Source of the DNA: Pezizomycotina sp. ARF18
Taxonomy: Eukaryota; Ascomycota
NCBI GenBank assembly: GCA_002224055.1
Contig: AZLU01000136.1
Location: 48,331-112,330, forward strand
DNA length: 64,000 bases
Direction of reading: 5' to 3'
Positions 1 through 11,543 of this stretch are shown one piece after another. Positions within the stretch are counted from its first letter, which is position 1; each line of letters opens with the position of its first letter. The position numbers and the translations under genes were made by a program. The notes under the pieces were generated by a model. It was not told the origin of the DNA. It saw only the letters and a program-made list of their open reading frames with translations, and did no database searches.

Positions 1-894
1 TAGCTTTATAAGTAATAAATGTTGATAGAAGACGTGTTTTGGCGATAAAAAAAGGCGCACTAGTAATAGAGATAAAGATAAGGAGATGCTTTATTGCCGG
101 CAATAAATGTTTTATTATATATGTATATATATATATATATTTACCGTTTATTTTGATTGGTGTGCGTGCGAATGAGTAGGTAGCCAAATTAAATTAAAAT
201 AGTTTGTGTGACATGTCCCTCCAGCAAGAATGAGTATATCCCTCTAGCATTTGCTATTTCTGAGGGGGTATGGTTCAAGTTGCGGTTATCGTTAGGGGAA
301 AACCGAAGATTTCTCGACAGAGCTCTAGCTGCCGCGGAAGGGGAACAGCAGGACGCGATGTTGATAAAGGAGGAGGATGGTATATAAGGAAGATTAAGAC
401 GAAATCACTCTTGCCTCAAACAAGTTTTTCTCACTCCTTCACTCCCGAGTAATGCCTAATATCAGTCCATAAGTTATCTATTTTCTGCTTTGGAGTATGT
501 ATTACTGAGTACTGTTTATTATCGTTGGGGTCTTTTTATTTTTATTTTTTTTTTTTTTTATTTTCTGTTAAAAACAAGTGGGACGCGAAGAAATAAATCG
601 AAAAAGGAGGATTTGCTTCGTCTGAGATCCTCTCAAGGAGGTTTCCAGAAAAAAAAATCATCGTCCCTCAGCTTGTCCGATAGTTAGCCCTCACCAGCAT
701 CACAGCCAGCGAGCCCCCTCACCGCTACTTAATAGTTCTCCTTTAGCGCAACGTGAAGGTTCACCACGCCGTCAACAACCTCAACCCTCTCGACGCCCTT
801 CCACCAAAAGCCTTCCCCCGCAGCGCTCCATCTTTAAGAACGCCTTTTCCTCTCCGGCCGCAGCATCTTGAGCCTCTTCTGCTTATAGTCACTT
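1..894. other. Intergenic, AT-rich, no gene seen
   Basis: No open frame here looks like a protein. The stretch holds a (TA)n run near 117-141, a T run near 545-560 and a C/T-rich stretch at 690-870. It may be the 3' flank of the minus-strand F-box gene that follows. Confidence 0.4.
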
Positions 895-1376
895 TCAGGA
901 TGCAGGCTCCTCAAATCGATAAAAATACTCTACCGTCCGCCTCATTACATCCATAACCGTAACCGCCCCCTTCACCCGTACCTCCACCTCAACTTTCTCA
1001 AAGTCGAGTGGGTGGACACCTACGAATAGCTTACGGACCGCGGGGCGCGTGGCGTTTTCGTTCGCGAGGGAGTGGATGGGAGCGTGGACCATTTGTACTT
1101 GCGAGTGCTGCGGAGGGGTAGCAGACGAGGATTCTCGTCAGAGCGGTTTCCGCCCTGTCTTCCAGCAGGACGCCCAGTACCTGTTCCGGATGTAGTTAAA
1201 GAGTGGATTGGTTGTGGTGGTAGTAGTAGCAGGAGCTGCAGGAACGCCTCGGAAGACGAGGTCAGTTAGGCTGCTGTATGTCTGCCGGTTGACGAACTGG
1301 AGGTACATCAGGTCCAGTAGTCGAGGTGGCTCCCGAGTTCTAGGAGTACGGTGGCGGGTAGGTCGTTAAAAGACAT
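895..1376 (-). CDS. F-box protein, frameshifted
   Basis: An F-box protein is a substrate adaptor that binds Skp1 in SCF ubiquitin ligases. Reading from the ATG at 1376 the protein opens MSFNDLPATVLLELGSHLDY, which has the typical LPxxVLLEL start of an F-box. The frame then meets a stop, but one base added in the TAC/TGG stretch near 1313 continues it as LDLMYLQFVNRQTYSSL, the classic second half of the domain. A second frame change lies near 1130, and the last part ends at 895. The product would be about 160 residues, short for an F-box protein, so the 3' end may be lost. The F-box call is fairly sure; the substrate is unknown. Confidence 0.6.
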
Positions 1377-2095
1377 GACGAGTTTTCCTACCTTTTAAAT
1401 AACTTTAGAACTCCGTCTCTCTTTTTTTTTTTTTTTTTTTTTTTTTTTCTTCCCCGCGTCCCTTAATCAGTGGTTCCTAAGGAGCAGTTTGCAAAATCTT
1501 GTCGAAAAATTACAATACCCAAGTCCTAATGCCAACGGCCGTCAGGGAGATATGGTGATTTATATAGTTGTCTTGGCCGCCATGCTGTGTAGCCGATTGT
1601 GACGCCAAAATTCAGCAGAAGTACCATCGCACATCGTAACCTTTCATGGGATGAGCTGAGCTGAAAAATGGGAGCAAAGATGATACATCTCACTCCGAAG
1701 AAGTCAAATGACTTCATGCTATCCATGCTTCCCACGGCAGAGTGCTTCATTGTGTTGCATGAAACTGAAATTCTCACTTCGTTATGACTTTTGTTCCCAA
1801 TGGGCGGCGCGTCTTGCACCTCATGTTGCTCGTAATCTACCTTGGGGGTTCCTCGTTCAAGTTTAATCTGTCACTTTTGCGCTTCCTTTGATTCTTCTGG
1901 TTCTTCTATATTCCAGTTTTGTTTTTTCTCTAGATGTATGATCATCACCGGATATATTCCACTGAAGCTTCGATTCCGTAGGAAAAACAACGACTTGATG
2001 GTCCAATGCCTTAAAAGTAAAGAAACCAATAAAAGTAAACCAGCCAAGGAGAAAAGAAGAAAAAGAAGAAATGGACTATGAACTGAACACCGCCT
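1377..2095. other. Intergenic; poly-T tract
   Basis: A T run of about 24 bases sits at 1425-1449. Open frames on both strands at 1526-2128 have no recognisable content and look like chance. Confidence 0.35.
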
Positions 2096-2141
2096 TTGGA
2101 TAAAAACCACGTTCCACCAATTACTCAAATACCACGACGAA

Positions 2142-2839
2142 ATGGCGAGAGGCTACGAGTCCGCAATGGCATCCGAAGGGACGGACCTACCGGCGGACTG
2201 GCACAATTACCACGACGCGAGGTGCCGTGCCATCGTGGTTATCAACAATCTCACATACAACGAACTCGACTTCGAAAAGACGCTGTTGGTCATGCCAGCA
2301 ATAGCGGTCGTGGTAGTTTACGAGACGCTGCTGGCGTTGGTGATGAGCGTTTATTCCGGTATGATATCGAAGAAATATTAATATCTGCCACGAAAACTTC
2401 CTCGATGAAATCTAGGGGACAGAGAAGCTAAGGTATTTTTACAGCCCCTCGCCCTCCGAGCCTTCATCCCCGTCACCGACGCCGACCTCGCGGCGCTGCA
2501 CCACCGTATCATAAAGCACTCCCCCAATCCGATCTTTACAACACGGACGCGCGCGTCGATTACGACGAGGAAGGCGAGCGGCGGTTACCGAGACTACAGA
2601 TGGACGGTTCCTCGTGGTATTCAAGCAGATTATAGCCCGAGTTTCGCTACTGCTTGGAGAAAAAGGCGGTTTTTATGCTGAATTTCATGTGGGCGAACCC
2701 GCGGTCGCCGCCGCCGGTTTACAGGGAGCTGGAGTTGGAGCCGCCGCCGCGTATAGCGAGACCGAGAGTTAAGTTTGTTGTGTTTAACTTTTTTGTTTCG
2801 AGATGTAGCTACTTATGTACGTATCAAATAAGTATATGA
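2142..2839 (+). CDS. Unrecognised protein, frameshifted
   Basis: I do not recognise this gene. A frame from the ATG at 2142 gives about 80 residues with a hydrophobic stretch (VMPAIAVVVVYETLLALVM) that could be a membrane segment. After a stop at 2381 a second plausible stretch reads on from about 2440 (ALRAFIPVTDADLAALHHRI), then shifts again and ends in an Arg/Pro-rich frame (RELELEPPPRIARPRVKF) to about 2839. GC content and codon texture match the nearby F-box genes, and the breaks resemble theirs. It could be one damaged gene or two unrelated fragments. Confidence 0.25.
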
Positions 2840-3129
2840 TATAGAAGAAGAGTCTCATATGATCAATCAATGTACAGTGCTCGCTTTTAAAATTCGTGAG
2901 CTTCGTTGACTCTTCAAGATTTGATGCACGGATCCGCGGAGTACACTTTTTCTGAGGCTCAAGGCCTGGAGCTAGCCGCCCTGGAGTCACGCTTACGCCA
3001 AGAAACGAAGAAAAAAGAGAGAAAAAAGGACGCGGAAGATTTTGTTCAGAAAGTTCCCCCAGAACTTACAACTTACAACTCCCAGTCTCGAAGCTTCGGC
3101 CCTTCAACTACAGCAACAAAAACACGACC

Positions 3130-4300
3130 ATGGCCCCCTCTCACCGGCGCGCCACCGCCTTCCTTCCCTCCCTCCCCACAGAGCTTAAACTCCTAATCCT
3201 CTCCCACTGCCACTTCCCCTCTCTCCTCTCCTCCGCCAAACCTCCTCCTCAACCCTCCACCTAATCCACTCCTACCTCCTCCACAACACGCCACACCAAT
3301 GGTACCACAACCCTCCAAAAAGCACATCCACTTCGCCGAGCAGGAAGCCGAACTAGAGCGCCGCCTCGAGGAATCCCTCTATCCCTTCGCTCTTAGGCAT
3401 AATAACATGGAAGCCTTAGGCTGGTTACACGGCGTCAAGGTACACGCATCCTCGGTTTTACATGCGTGGAAAAGCCGGAGGAGGAGTGTAGGCTGGAAGT
3501 TAGTAAATCTTGCTTTATAAACGCCAATAATGAGGACGATATCGACCTGGGAAAGAGTATACCGTTCGAAAGCGCGTCGCTGTTCTACCGCCGATAAAGG
3601 CTGCCGTACCGACGCGTATGCGCTACCGCTTCTCGTACCCGCCGTGCCACTACGACGATCCGAACCCTTGGTCTGAGTTCTCGGACGAGGTTGAGGATAT
3701 TGGGTACCCCGGGGTTATTTCGATTACGAGTCCGTCGATACGAAGTTCCTCCTGTGCCGTAGAACCGCTTCTTATATAACCGTTGGAGACGCCGTCGCCG
3801 CGTTTGAAAAGCAATTGAAAACACTGTTAAAATGGAGGAGAAAATGACTATAAACCGGTTCCACGTCCACGTCAACCAAGGAGGATGGTTGGACGTAGTC
3901 CTCTCCGTGACCATGCGCTACACGCCGCACGACTACAACGAATACATAAACGACGATATAGAAGATCGTACGTCCGAAGCGCGGTATTCAGATACTTCGT
4001 ACAACCCTAGTATCACAGAATCCTGTGTCGCATCGGAGTACGGTGAAGAATTCACAGGCAGTAGGATGCGTTATTCAGAGGATGACCTAGAAGAGGAAAC
4101 GTTCGAGATGGGACCGAGACCCATACCGGGAGACGTGGAGAATAAGTGGGTTGTTATAGACGAGAAACCGTACAGCGAGATGGAGTGGTATGTGTGGGTG
4201 TTGGGCTGTGGCGCACGATAGGGGGGAGTGTTTGAGGGCGTACGAGGGGTCGCAGGTTGCGGGGTTTCCGAGTATTGGGAGCTATGATTGGGAGGTGACG
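3130..4300 (+). CDS. F-box protein, frameshifted
   Basis: The ATG at 3130 starts MAPSHRRATAFLPSLPTELK and continues LLILSHCHFPSLLSSAK, a clear F-box start. The frame steps twice (frame 1 to 0 near 3237, then 0 to 2 near 3310). The middle frame completes the domain (LHLIHSYLLHNTPHQWYHNP) and the third reads KKHIHFAEQEAELERRLEES, an acidic helix. Further pieces follow in shifted frames to about 4300, including an acidic stretch from 3835 to 4221 (YSDTSYNPSITES, EDDLEEETFEMGPRP). Both early jumps fit single missing bases. Role inferred: SCF adaptor of unknown substrate. The 3' boundary is approximate. Confidence 0.55.
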
Positions 4301-5127
4301 TAGCTCTAGCCAGTATTATGTCTAGCAGCAAAATGTTTGAGAGTAAAAACAGTAGAGCTAGCTAGCTATAGTCCCCTAGAAGGAAATACGTGATGGTATT
4401 CTATATCTCGATCTCTACGGTCATCTTCCGTGGGGACGGGGCGCGGCAGGGTAATCCGCGCCAGCTTGAGAGAGGGAAAGGAAGAAACGGAAACAGTGTT
4501 AAAGTATTCTTACTCCGCGAACTTTGCGTGCCTACCGGCAACTCGTCTCAAACCTTGTTCGCCATGACCCACGACCCATCGTCCGTTCCGCGATATTTAC
4601 GCCATAGAATTTATAAAAACGACTCCAACGACGGCAAGAGATTGCCATTTTTGCCGGTGTTTTCCCCAAGCAGCTGGAACACTCCAAGGAACGGCTCGTC
4701 AATTAACCCTATTGGCCAGCACCATCGTTCCTTACTTTAATGAGAAAGTCACGGTTATCTTGGCGCGAGGACTGAAAGGAACTTTCCCCAGATTTGCCCC
4801 ACACCGCCAACGCCAATGGAATGTCTGAAGAACGAATGTCATTTGACCCCACCAGCGAATCGGAGATCGTGGGACGAAAACAGCCCAGGTCATGGTCACG
4901 ATCCGTCTGAATAGTTGCGTACCTCACATGGCCAAGAATATCTTCCCCTTTTTACAGCACCCAGCTGGACAAGGGTTTATAAACCGGTCTGGTGGAAACC
5001 TTTTCGTTTTTGTTTCTCTTTGAGAGGGAGAAATAGATTACTCGCAGCTTCTCTGTCCGGGGCAGTTTTTTTTTTTTTCCCCCCCTTAGAGGTTTTCGTA
5101 GGAGAAACCTATATCAATATATCCACG
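4301..5127. other. Intergenic, upstream of oxidoreductase
   Basis: No gene is supported. The stretch ends in a pyrimidine-rich leader (T and C runs at 5067-5088) typical of fungal promoters. Confidence 0.4.
4978..4983 (+). promoter_or_regulatory. TATA-like box
   Basis: TATAAA occurs inside TTTATAAACC, about 145 bp before the oxidoreductase ATG and before its pyrimidine tract. The position suits a core promoter, but this is a short motif in AT-rich DNA and rests on inference. Confidence 0.3.
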
Positions 5128-6919
5128 ATGTGGTTAAAAACAATAGCTCTGCTCTCATGCCTGAGCACGGCGACCCACGCAAGTCCGTTAACCCCCCCTT
5201 CGTCTTTCTGCTCTCCCTCTCTCCCTCCACCATACCCGCTCTATGTACTTACTAACTTTGCCTTTTTTATAGTCGTCTACAACACCTTCGACGGCAACGG
5301 CTTCCAGCATGCCACAACATTGCCGGCATCTTCCACCCGATGTCCATGGACGAGCTCGTCTCCGACGTCAAAACCGCTTTAAATAACAAGCAGCGTATAC
5401 GCGCTACCGGCAAGGTATAACGCAACGTCCCCTCAAGCTTTGTGTTTAATAATGGTCAATCTGAGAGAGGGGTTTTTTTTTAGGGCCACATGTGGTACGA
5501 CACGATGTGCTCCGACGATCCGAACACGGTGATAATACAGACCGAAGACGTAAATAAGATAACCGAGTTTAATTTACCAAACGGCGCAAAGGAAGGAGTG
5601 TTTGGATCGAGGCGGGGTTACGTTTTTCGAATTGTAGTTTACTGCCCCCCGGTCAACTCCCCGCTTCACGTTCCCCCCCTCGGTGGTCGATGATATGATG
5701 ATTAATTCTCCTGATATTTGTCTGTAGCGCCGACTTCCTCCACGCCCGCGGCGCCTCGATGGCTATACCTCGTAAACTGGAACATGACAATCGCCGGCGC
5801 CGTCGCAATGGGCGCCCACCGCTCCTCCCTCCGCGAAGCCTCCATGGTCGCCGCCGGCGTCCAAGAGCTCCAAATCCTCGACGGCACCGGCAAAATCCGC
5901 TCCATCCCCGCTCCGATACGAACGACGACTGGCTCGCCGCTTCGACCTCCCTCGGCCTCCTCGGCATAATCGTAAAAATGAAATTCACAATCTACCGGAC
6001 TTCAAAGTCTACGCCAAGCAAGATACCTACGACGAGGATAAAGTGCTCAACGGGGATATTTACGGCATGATCGCCCCCTACGCGACGGCGAATCTGTGGT
6101 GGTGGCCGTACATGAAGAAGTTCCATCATAGGTATTACGATGTCGTTGATGCTAAGCAGTACCCGCAGGAAGGGTTCCAGAGTACGTTTTCTGTGACACC
6201 GATAGAGGGTAACGCTGCGCTGGCGCTGTTAAATTCGGGCAGTACCTCGCGACGAGTAACATGCTCGCGGAGACGATATTCTTCGGGCAGTGGTCCGCTC
6301 CGAACTTCCACAACAAAAACGACGATAGTGTCGTAAAAGCTGGCCGGTGTACGGTTGGAACTACGACGTTTTAATCGGTGGGTTATACCCCGGTCAACTG
6401 CCCGAGTGGGATTACAACCTGCACGGTTTAACCCTCGAGCTCGCCGTCCCGTAACCCTCGCCAACGCCCTCCTGAAGCGCGTCCGCTCCCTCTTCGACGC
6501 CGAACTCAAAAAGGGCATCATAATGACATCCACGTACCGCTCCGGCATTAATATAAAATTCGGCCGGCCGTACAACGATTTGTTAGGTCAAGTCGTAACG
6601 TCGAATAACACCGCTAGGAATAAAGGCGAGCGGGGTGGATTGGAGCAAAGGAGCTATCATGTTCGATTTCCCGAGCTTTAAACCGACGGTGGGCGATGGG
6701 TTGAGGTTTAACGAACCGTTTTATGGGAATCTTGCGAAGGTTATCGTTGAGGAGTTCCCGTGTAGGCCGCACTGGACGAAGAACACGAGGGATGTGCTGA
6801 AGAGTGCAGTGCCGAATTTGGATCCGGACCACTTGAAGAGGTTTAAGGCCGTTAGAGAGAAGTTCGACCCGAACGGGGTTTACAGGAGCGTCGTGGGGGA
6901 GATTTTGGGGATGTACTAG
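5128..6919 (+). CDS. Secreted FAD-linked oxidoreductase, ALO-type, frameshifted
   Basis: The product looks like a flavoprotein of the FAD_binding_4 / D-arabinono-1,4-lactone oxidase (ALO) group, which oxidises sugar lactones or related alcohols. The ATG at 5128 gives a signal-peptide-like MWLKTIALLSCLSTATHA, then an intron ending at the AG near 5270. The second exon carries the FAD-loop region (RIRATGK at its end) and is joined over an intron (GTATAA at about 5414 to AG at about 5483) to GHMWYDTMCSDD. A third intron ends near 5727. Family-like blocks follow in stepping frames: NWNMTIAGAVAMGAHRSSLR, LAASTSLGLLGIIVKMKF, and a C-terminal ALO block with RPHWTKNTR and FDPNGVYRS ending GEILGMY at 6919. 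At least seven frame steps, each fitting one missing base, break it. Fold is likely; substrate unknown. Confidence 0.7.
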
Positions 6920-7232
6920 ACGAGCAAAGTTGGGAGAATTTTTGGTAGAATGCGGAAGTTATGTAAATTGTATGCATATTAGTGATGTACTTTTTAAACT
7001 GATTCTTATGAACATCAAATAGCTGTAGTTACATGAACATCAAACGTGAAAACAAGTCCTTTTTTATATACAAAATTTTTCGCTGGAAAAACGTCAGATA
7101 ACCGAACCATGTTTCGCGTTTTATACGTCCATATTACAGTTTCTAGGTCGTTTTGCACGGGTGGAGGAACTTAAGCCGTGCAGTTATATCCCGGCCATCC
7201 TTCTCCCGCCTACTGGACGCTCAACCACCTCC
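6920..7232. other. Short convergent intergenic region
   Basis: This is the space between the 3' ends of the oxidoreductase (plus) and the histidine kinase (minus). It is AT-rich and no terminator structure was recognised. Confidence 0.4.
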
Positions 7233-9893
7233 CTACCTCCCCCTCAACCTCCCCAACGTCAGCGGCTTCGCCAAAAACCCGTCCGCGCCCGCACTTCACA
7301 CTCCCTCCTACTCTCCCTACTAACATTCGCCGTCAAGCTCACAATAAACACCTACCCTCAACTTCCCATCCCTCTCCATCTCGCGTATCCGCCTCGTAGT
7401 CTCCAACCCATCTAACACCGGCATCTGCGTATCCATCAGTATCAGTGAGTACTTCGAAGGTGAAGAGGTGATCATGGATAGCGCGACGGCGCCGTTTTCA
7501 GCGACGTCATGGGGAATCCGAGATTTTCGAGGATTTTATGCGAGGCGCTGGTTTACGGGGTTGTCTTCTACTAGGAGGATCGCGGGGGCGTTTTTGTTGT
7601 TGTTGGTGGTGATGGTCGTGGTGGGTTGTTGGTATGCTGTGGAGGTGGTAGCTTGTTGTTGTCGGTAGGTAGAGAGGTAGGTGATGTCGACGGCGTTATC
7701 GTTTGCAGAGGTATCGACGCCGCCCGTTAGTGGCTCCGTTTACTAACACCTCTTCGACGGCGTTCCTCCCTATTCGTAGTAACTCTACGAATTCGCAGTC
7801 GATGACGATTGGCCGCTTCGGTAGCACTTTTATCATCCCCGGCACGTCCGCCGTATCTACTCGCTCGCCGAAGCAGAACCACGCTTGTCCCACCGGTGCA
7901 GACTCCACGAGCGAAAGCATGTCCGGCGTTAAATACGAATAATCGATGACGACGCGATCAGCACTCGCTGCCGCCTTCTTCCAATCCGCCACGGATGATG
8001 ATAACGGAAACGATGTTCGGCGCGTTAACGTAGACGGTGTCTGTTCCATGATACTGACGTCGAAGTACTTCCCAGCGCCTCGCCCGCTTTCTTCGCAGTG
8101 TCGGGTTTCAATAACACCGCAACTTTTAACTTCTCCTTCCTTCTTACTTCTTCCCAGCGCGGTTGTTGCCGCTGGACCGCATCGCTCAGCACAACCTCGA
8201 AACAACTCCCCTTGCCCAGCGTACTCTTCAAGCTAATCTTACCCCCATCTTCTTCACCAGCTGCCGTACGATCGTAAGTCCTAACCCCGTCCCCAAGTGC
8301 TTCCTTGTAAGCGAGCTATCCGCCTGCTGGAACGGCTCGAAAATAACTCCCTGCGAAGAAGGGGATATTCCAATTCCAGTATCGTGTACTCTAACAATTA
8401 AATCCCCTCTCCCTCCCCCGTCGTAGATACGTGAACGAGTACATACCCCTCCGTCGTAAACTTCAGCGCGTTACCAACCAAATTCATAAGCACCCTCGCA
8501 AAGTACGTCTCGTCGAGCCGTGCCTCCCCACACCCTCCTCCAAAATAAACACCAAATCACCTTCTCGGCCCCCGTAGCGGCAAACGTCTTCAGCGTACTC
8601 TTACACAAACCACCAACATCAACAAGACTAGTTACCGCCGTATCACCGACGCCATCCTCCAAACGCGCGAATCAAGTACGTTGCGAGATATTAGGTCCAA
8701 AGCGTAGCAACTGCTCTTAATACTCTCCACGAACTCCCTCTGCTCTTCGTTCAGCGTCGTTAGCTCGAGTAGATCCGTAAACCCCGTGATCGCGTGTAAC
8801 GGCGTCCGCAGCTCGTGAGACGCGACGTTGATAAATCCGTTTTTATACGGTTACTACGGTCCGCCGCCTCCTTCTCCGCTACGGCTTTCCATAGTCTTCT
8901 TTTCGTAATCATCACTTCCATTGCGCGGACGGCGTTCCTCGCTAGCGCGACGTACGACAGTAACATAGTAACTAAGGATACGAACGCGACCGTTAAGGGT
9001 AGAGAATCCGGAAAGCCGTCGTTGTTATACGGCGGCAGCGAGGTAGTGTAGAATGTCGCGGCGGCCATCCCGGTCCAATGCATCGCGTTAATACCAATTG
9101 CTGCGATGAAGGAAAACAAAAGGCCGCCGGTGTGGATATACGAGACTGCGATGACGCAGACGGCGTATGCGACGACTACGGACAGAAAGACGAGGGGTGT
9201 GTTGTAGGAAGTATACCCACCGGGCGGGAGTATTAGAGCCGACATGCCGATGTAGTGCATTCCCGAAACGGTGAGCGACATTAGTAATGCGACCGTATGC
9301 ACGCGGGGATTCGTCAGCGACGGCGGCGGTCGTATCGAAGAAAAGAACGATTGCTTCTTACTGTTCCGCAGGCTCCTATTAAACGAAGAAAGAAGGGAAT
9401 ACTCTGCCGCCTCGCTCGCGCTCCTACTACGCCTCTCCTCGTCGGTAGGTAACGCCGTATACCCTCCCTCTTCCTCTTCTAACCCGTCTGTTCCAAGCCT
9501 ACTAAAGATATTAAACCCGAGTCCACCAGCAGAACCCATTACGGCGAATAGAGCTGATAGGGCGGTTAGTCCGGCGTCGAATGATACTTGGACGCCGGTG
9601 TTTACTGCCATCATGGCGACGAAGTGGAAGGACCACATGGCGCAACCGCCGAAGGATAGGGAGGCGAGGAGGAGCCATGAGAGGCGTTGCGGGGTGGAGG
9701 AGGAGAGGCGGGATTGGGAGTAGAGTTGGGTTGTTGTGTAGGTGCCAAGGAAGCAGATTAGGAAGGAGAGGAGGAGGATGCCGGGGCGGATGTTGTGTGG
9801 GAGGATGTGGGGTGGTGATGATGGTGAGATGGAGGCGGTTGTTGTTGTGATGTTGGAGAAGATTAGGGAAGGTGAGAGGAGCGGTGGTGGCAT
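7233..9893 (-). CDS. Hybrid histidine kinase with MHYT sensor, frameshifted
   Basis: This is a membrane-bound phosphorelay sensor kinase. From the ATG at 9893 the first 370 residues form a multi-pass MHYT sensor domain with three signature repeats: [17 protein letters not shown] and MHWTGMAA. The kinase core follows in stepping frames: the H-box [14 protein letters not shown] (phospho-accepting His codon at 8817-8815), the N-box [11 protein letters not shown] near 8480, the D-box VHDTGIGI near 8380 and the G-box GTGLGLTI near 8280. A weak receiver-like stretch lies at 7696-8150. A real receiver domain ends the protein: [10 protein letters not shown] near 7570, phospho-Asp in [11 protein letters not shown] (7433-7431), LTAN and FLAKPLT before a stop at 7233. 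MHYT is thought to sense O2, CO or NO through copper. All essential motifs are present, but around ten single-base frame steps interrupt the frame. Confidence 0.8.
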
Positions 9894-9897
9894 CGTC

Positions 9898-9920
9898 GTT
9901 GTTGTTGTTGTTGTTGTTGT
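9898..9920. repeat. (GTT)n microsatellite
   Basis: About eight GTT units lie just upstream of the histidine kinase start, in its putative 5' untranslated region. Confidence 0.8.
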
Positions 9921-9939
9921 TTGTTGTTTGGTTTTGATG

Positions 9940-11543
9940 CCGGTGTGGTGTTGGAGGGTTTGTTATTGGGGATGGATCATGATCGAGTATGAAGATGGTT
10001 ATGGAGAGGTGAGAGCAGGTTGCAAGGGGAAAAAAAATAAATAAATAAATAAAGCAAAAATATTAGTAAAAATAAGAAAAAAAAAAAAAAGATTTAGGAA
10101 GGGAGTCTACAATTATTAAAAAACTGTGGGGCCTTTTGCCGAAGACAGAATAAAATAACAGGGGAAATACTGGCAGAAACACACAGCATACTAAAAAAAG
10201 CACTCTCAAAAATCGAGATGAGACCCGAGACACTGGTATTACCTTTTGTGAATAGTCTGTTTTTCAATGATTTTAAATATATCAGAAAAGGATGAAAATA
10301 AGGAAGGGGGGTTCCAGATACAAAGCAAAGATAGGGGGAATTTTGTGCAACGACACCAGAAGCTATACGATCAAAAAAAAAAAAAAAAAAAATAGGAGAA
10401 TTAGCAGAAAGGGACTAAGAAGGAAATGGAAGAAAGAATGAGAAGGGTGGAAGACCCGCTAGAACAACTCCAAAAAAAAATTTTTTTTTTTTTAATATAC
10501 CTCAGAACCTATAAGCAGTTCTTGCGCTATCAAAAAGATTAAGGTCTCGATTTGATCTTTTTGGTAAACCGGCCGGGCAAATACCAAAAAGAGGAGCTAG
10601 CTATATTAGAAATAGCTTTTATCACTTCGGTTTATTCCTTATTCGTTCGACCGGAATCCGTTTTCCATCGACTTGAAACGATCCAAAGAGATGTTGGTTG
10701 GCTCAGCCGCTTTTCTTCCTGCTCCGGATCGCGAAATTAAACGAAAGGATCGACGTCATACTAAAGCAGGGGTATTACTACGAGGACGTTTGAAGGCGGA
10801 CATCTCTCTGCCGTTGGTAATTGCCGGGGACGGAGAATAGAAACTACACAGTGCACTGCACAGTCCGGGGAATTATGCCTGATCGCCGATGTGGCCGGGG
10901 AATTATTTGGGGGCATGTAAGGCTGGGTGGCTGGTAATGCTCGGCGCGTGTGGCTGGTCGTTGCCCGCTCTTCCCTGCTTGTCGCTCGTGTTATATAAAA
11001 TGACCCGAAAAATTTGTTCCCCAGAGCTGGCTTGTTCTGCTTGCTTCCGTATATCCTTCAGGAAATAGGGGGCAACAGAATTGTATAAGTCGACTATAAA
11101 CAAGCTTTGAATTCACATACTAGTTTCGACGGAACCTGATACGGAGGCGGTTTTGTGTCCGCGAGTTATACTAAGGGCAAGCGCAGAAGCGATTCGGACG
11201 GTTGAAGGGTGGCCGGGAAATCAATAGATAAGCTAATAGCGGAAATTGAGAGGAGATCGGAGAGTAACCCAACGATCCCCCTCCTTCCCCGGAGGGAAAT
11301 CACGTATCTTTACAAAAGTTGAAGTGCTTTAAAAACGGTTTGTTGGCGACTTCGTTTTCCATGTTCTGATTGATTTTAGTATTTAAGACGGGTTCATTCC
11401 TTTTGTGGGTGTTCGAAGTGCTACCGTCGAGGAACGTCAGGCGTATTGTTTGCATGTTGCGTGAGTGTTTTATAGCCTCCTTGACGCTGGTAAACCGCCC
11501 TTCTTCCCAGATGAAGAAATAACTCCGCCGTAACTAAAATTCT
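9940..11543. other. Intergenic, A-rich, no gene seen
   Basis: Purine-rich DNA with A runs at about 10,077-10,091 and 10,374-10,393 and an A/T run at 10,471-10,493. Short frames at 10,552-10,740 and 10,903-11,103 have no recognisable content. Confidence 0.4.

Noticed and set aside
9271-10044. Plus-strand open frames overlapping the histidine kinase
   Set aside because: They mirror the minus-strand kinase codons, are Arg/Gly/Val-rich and carry no domain.
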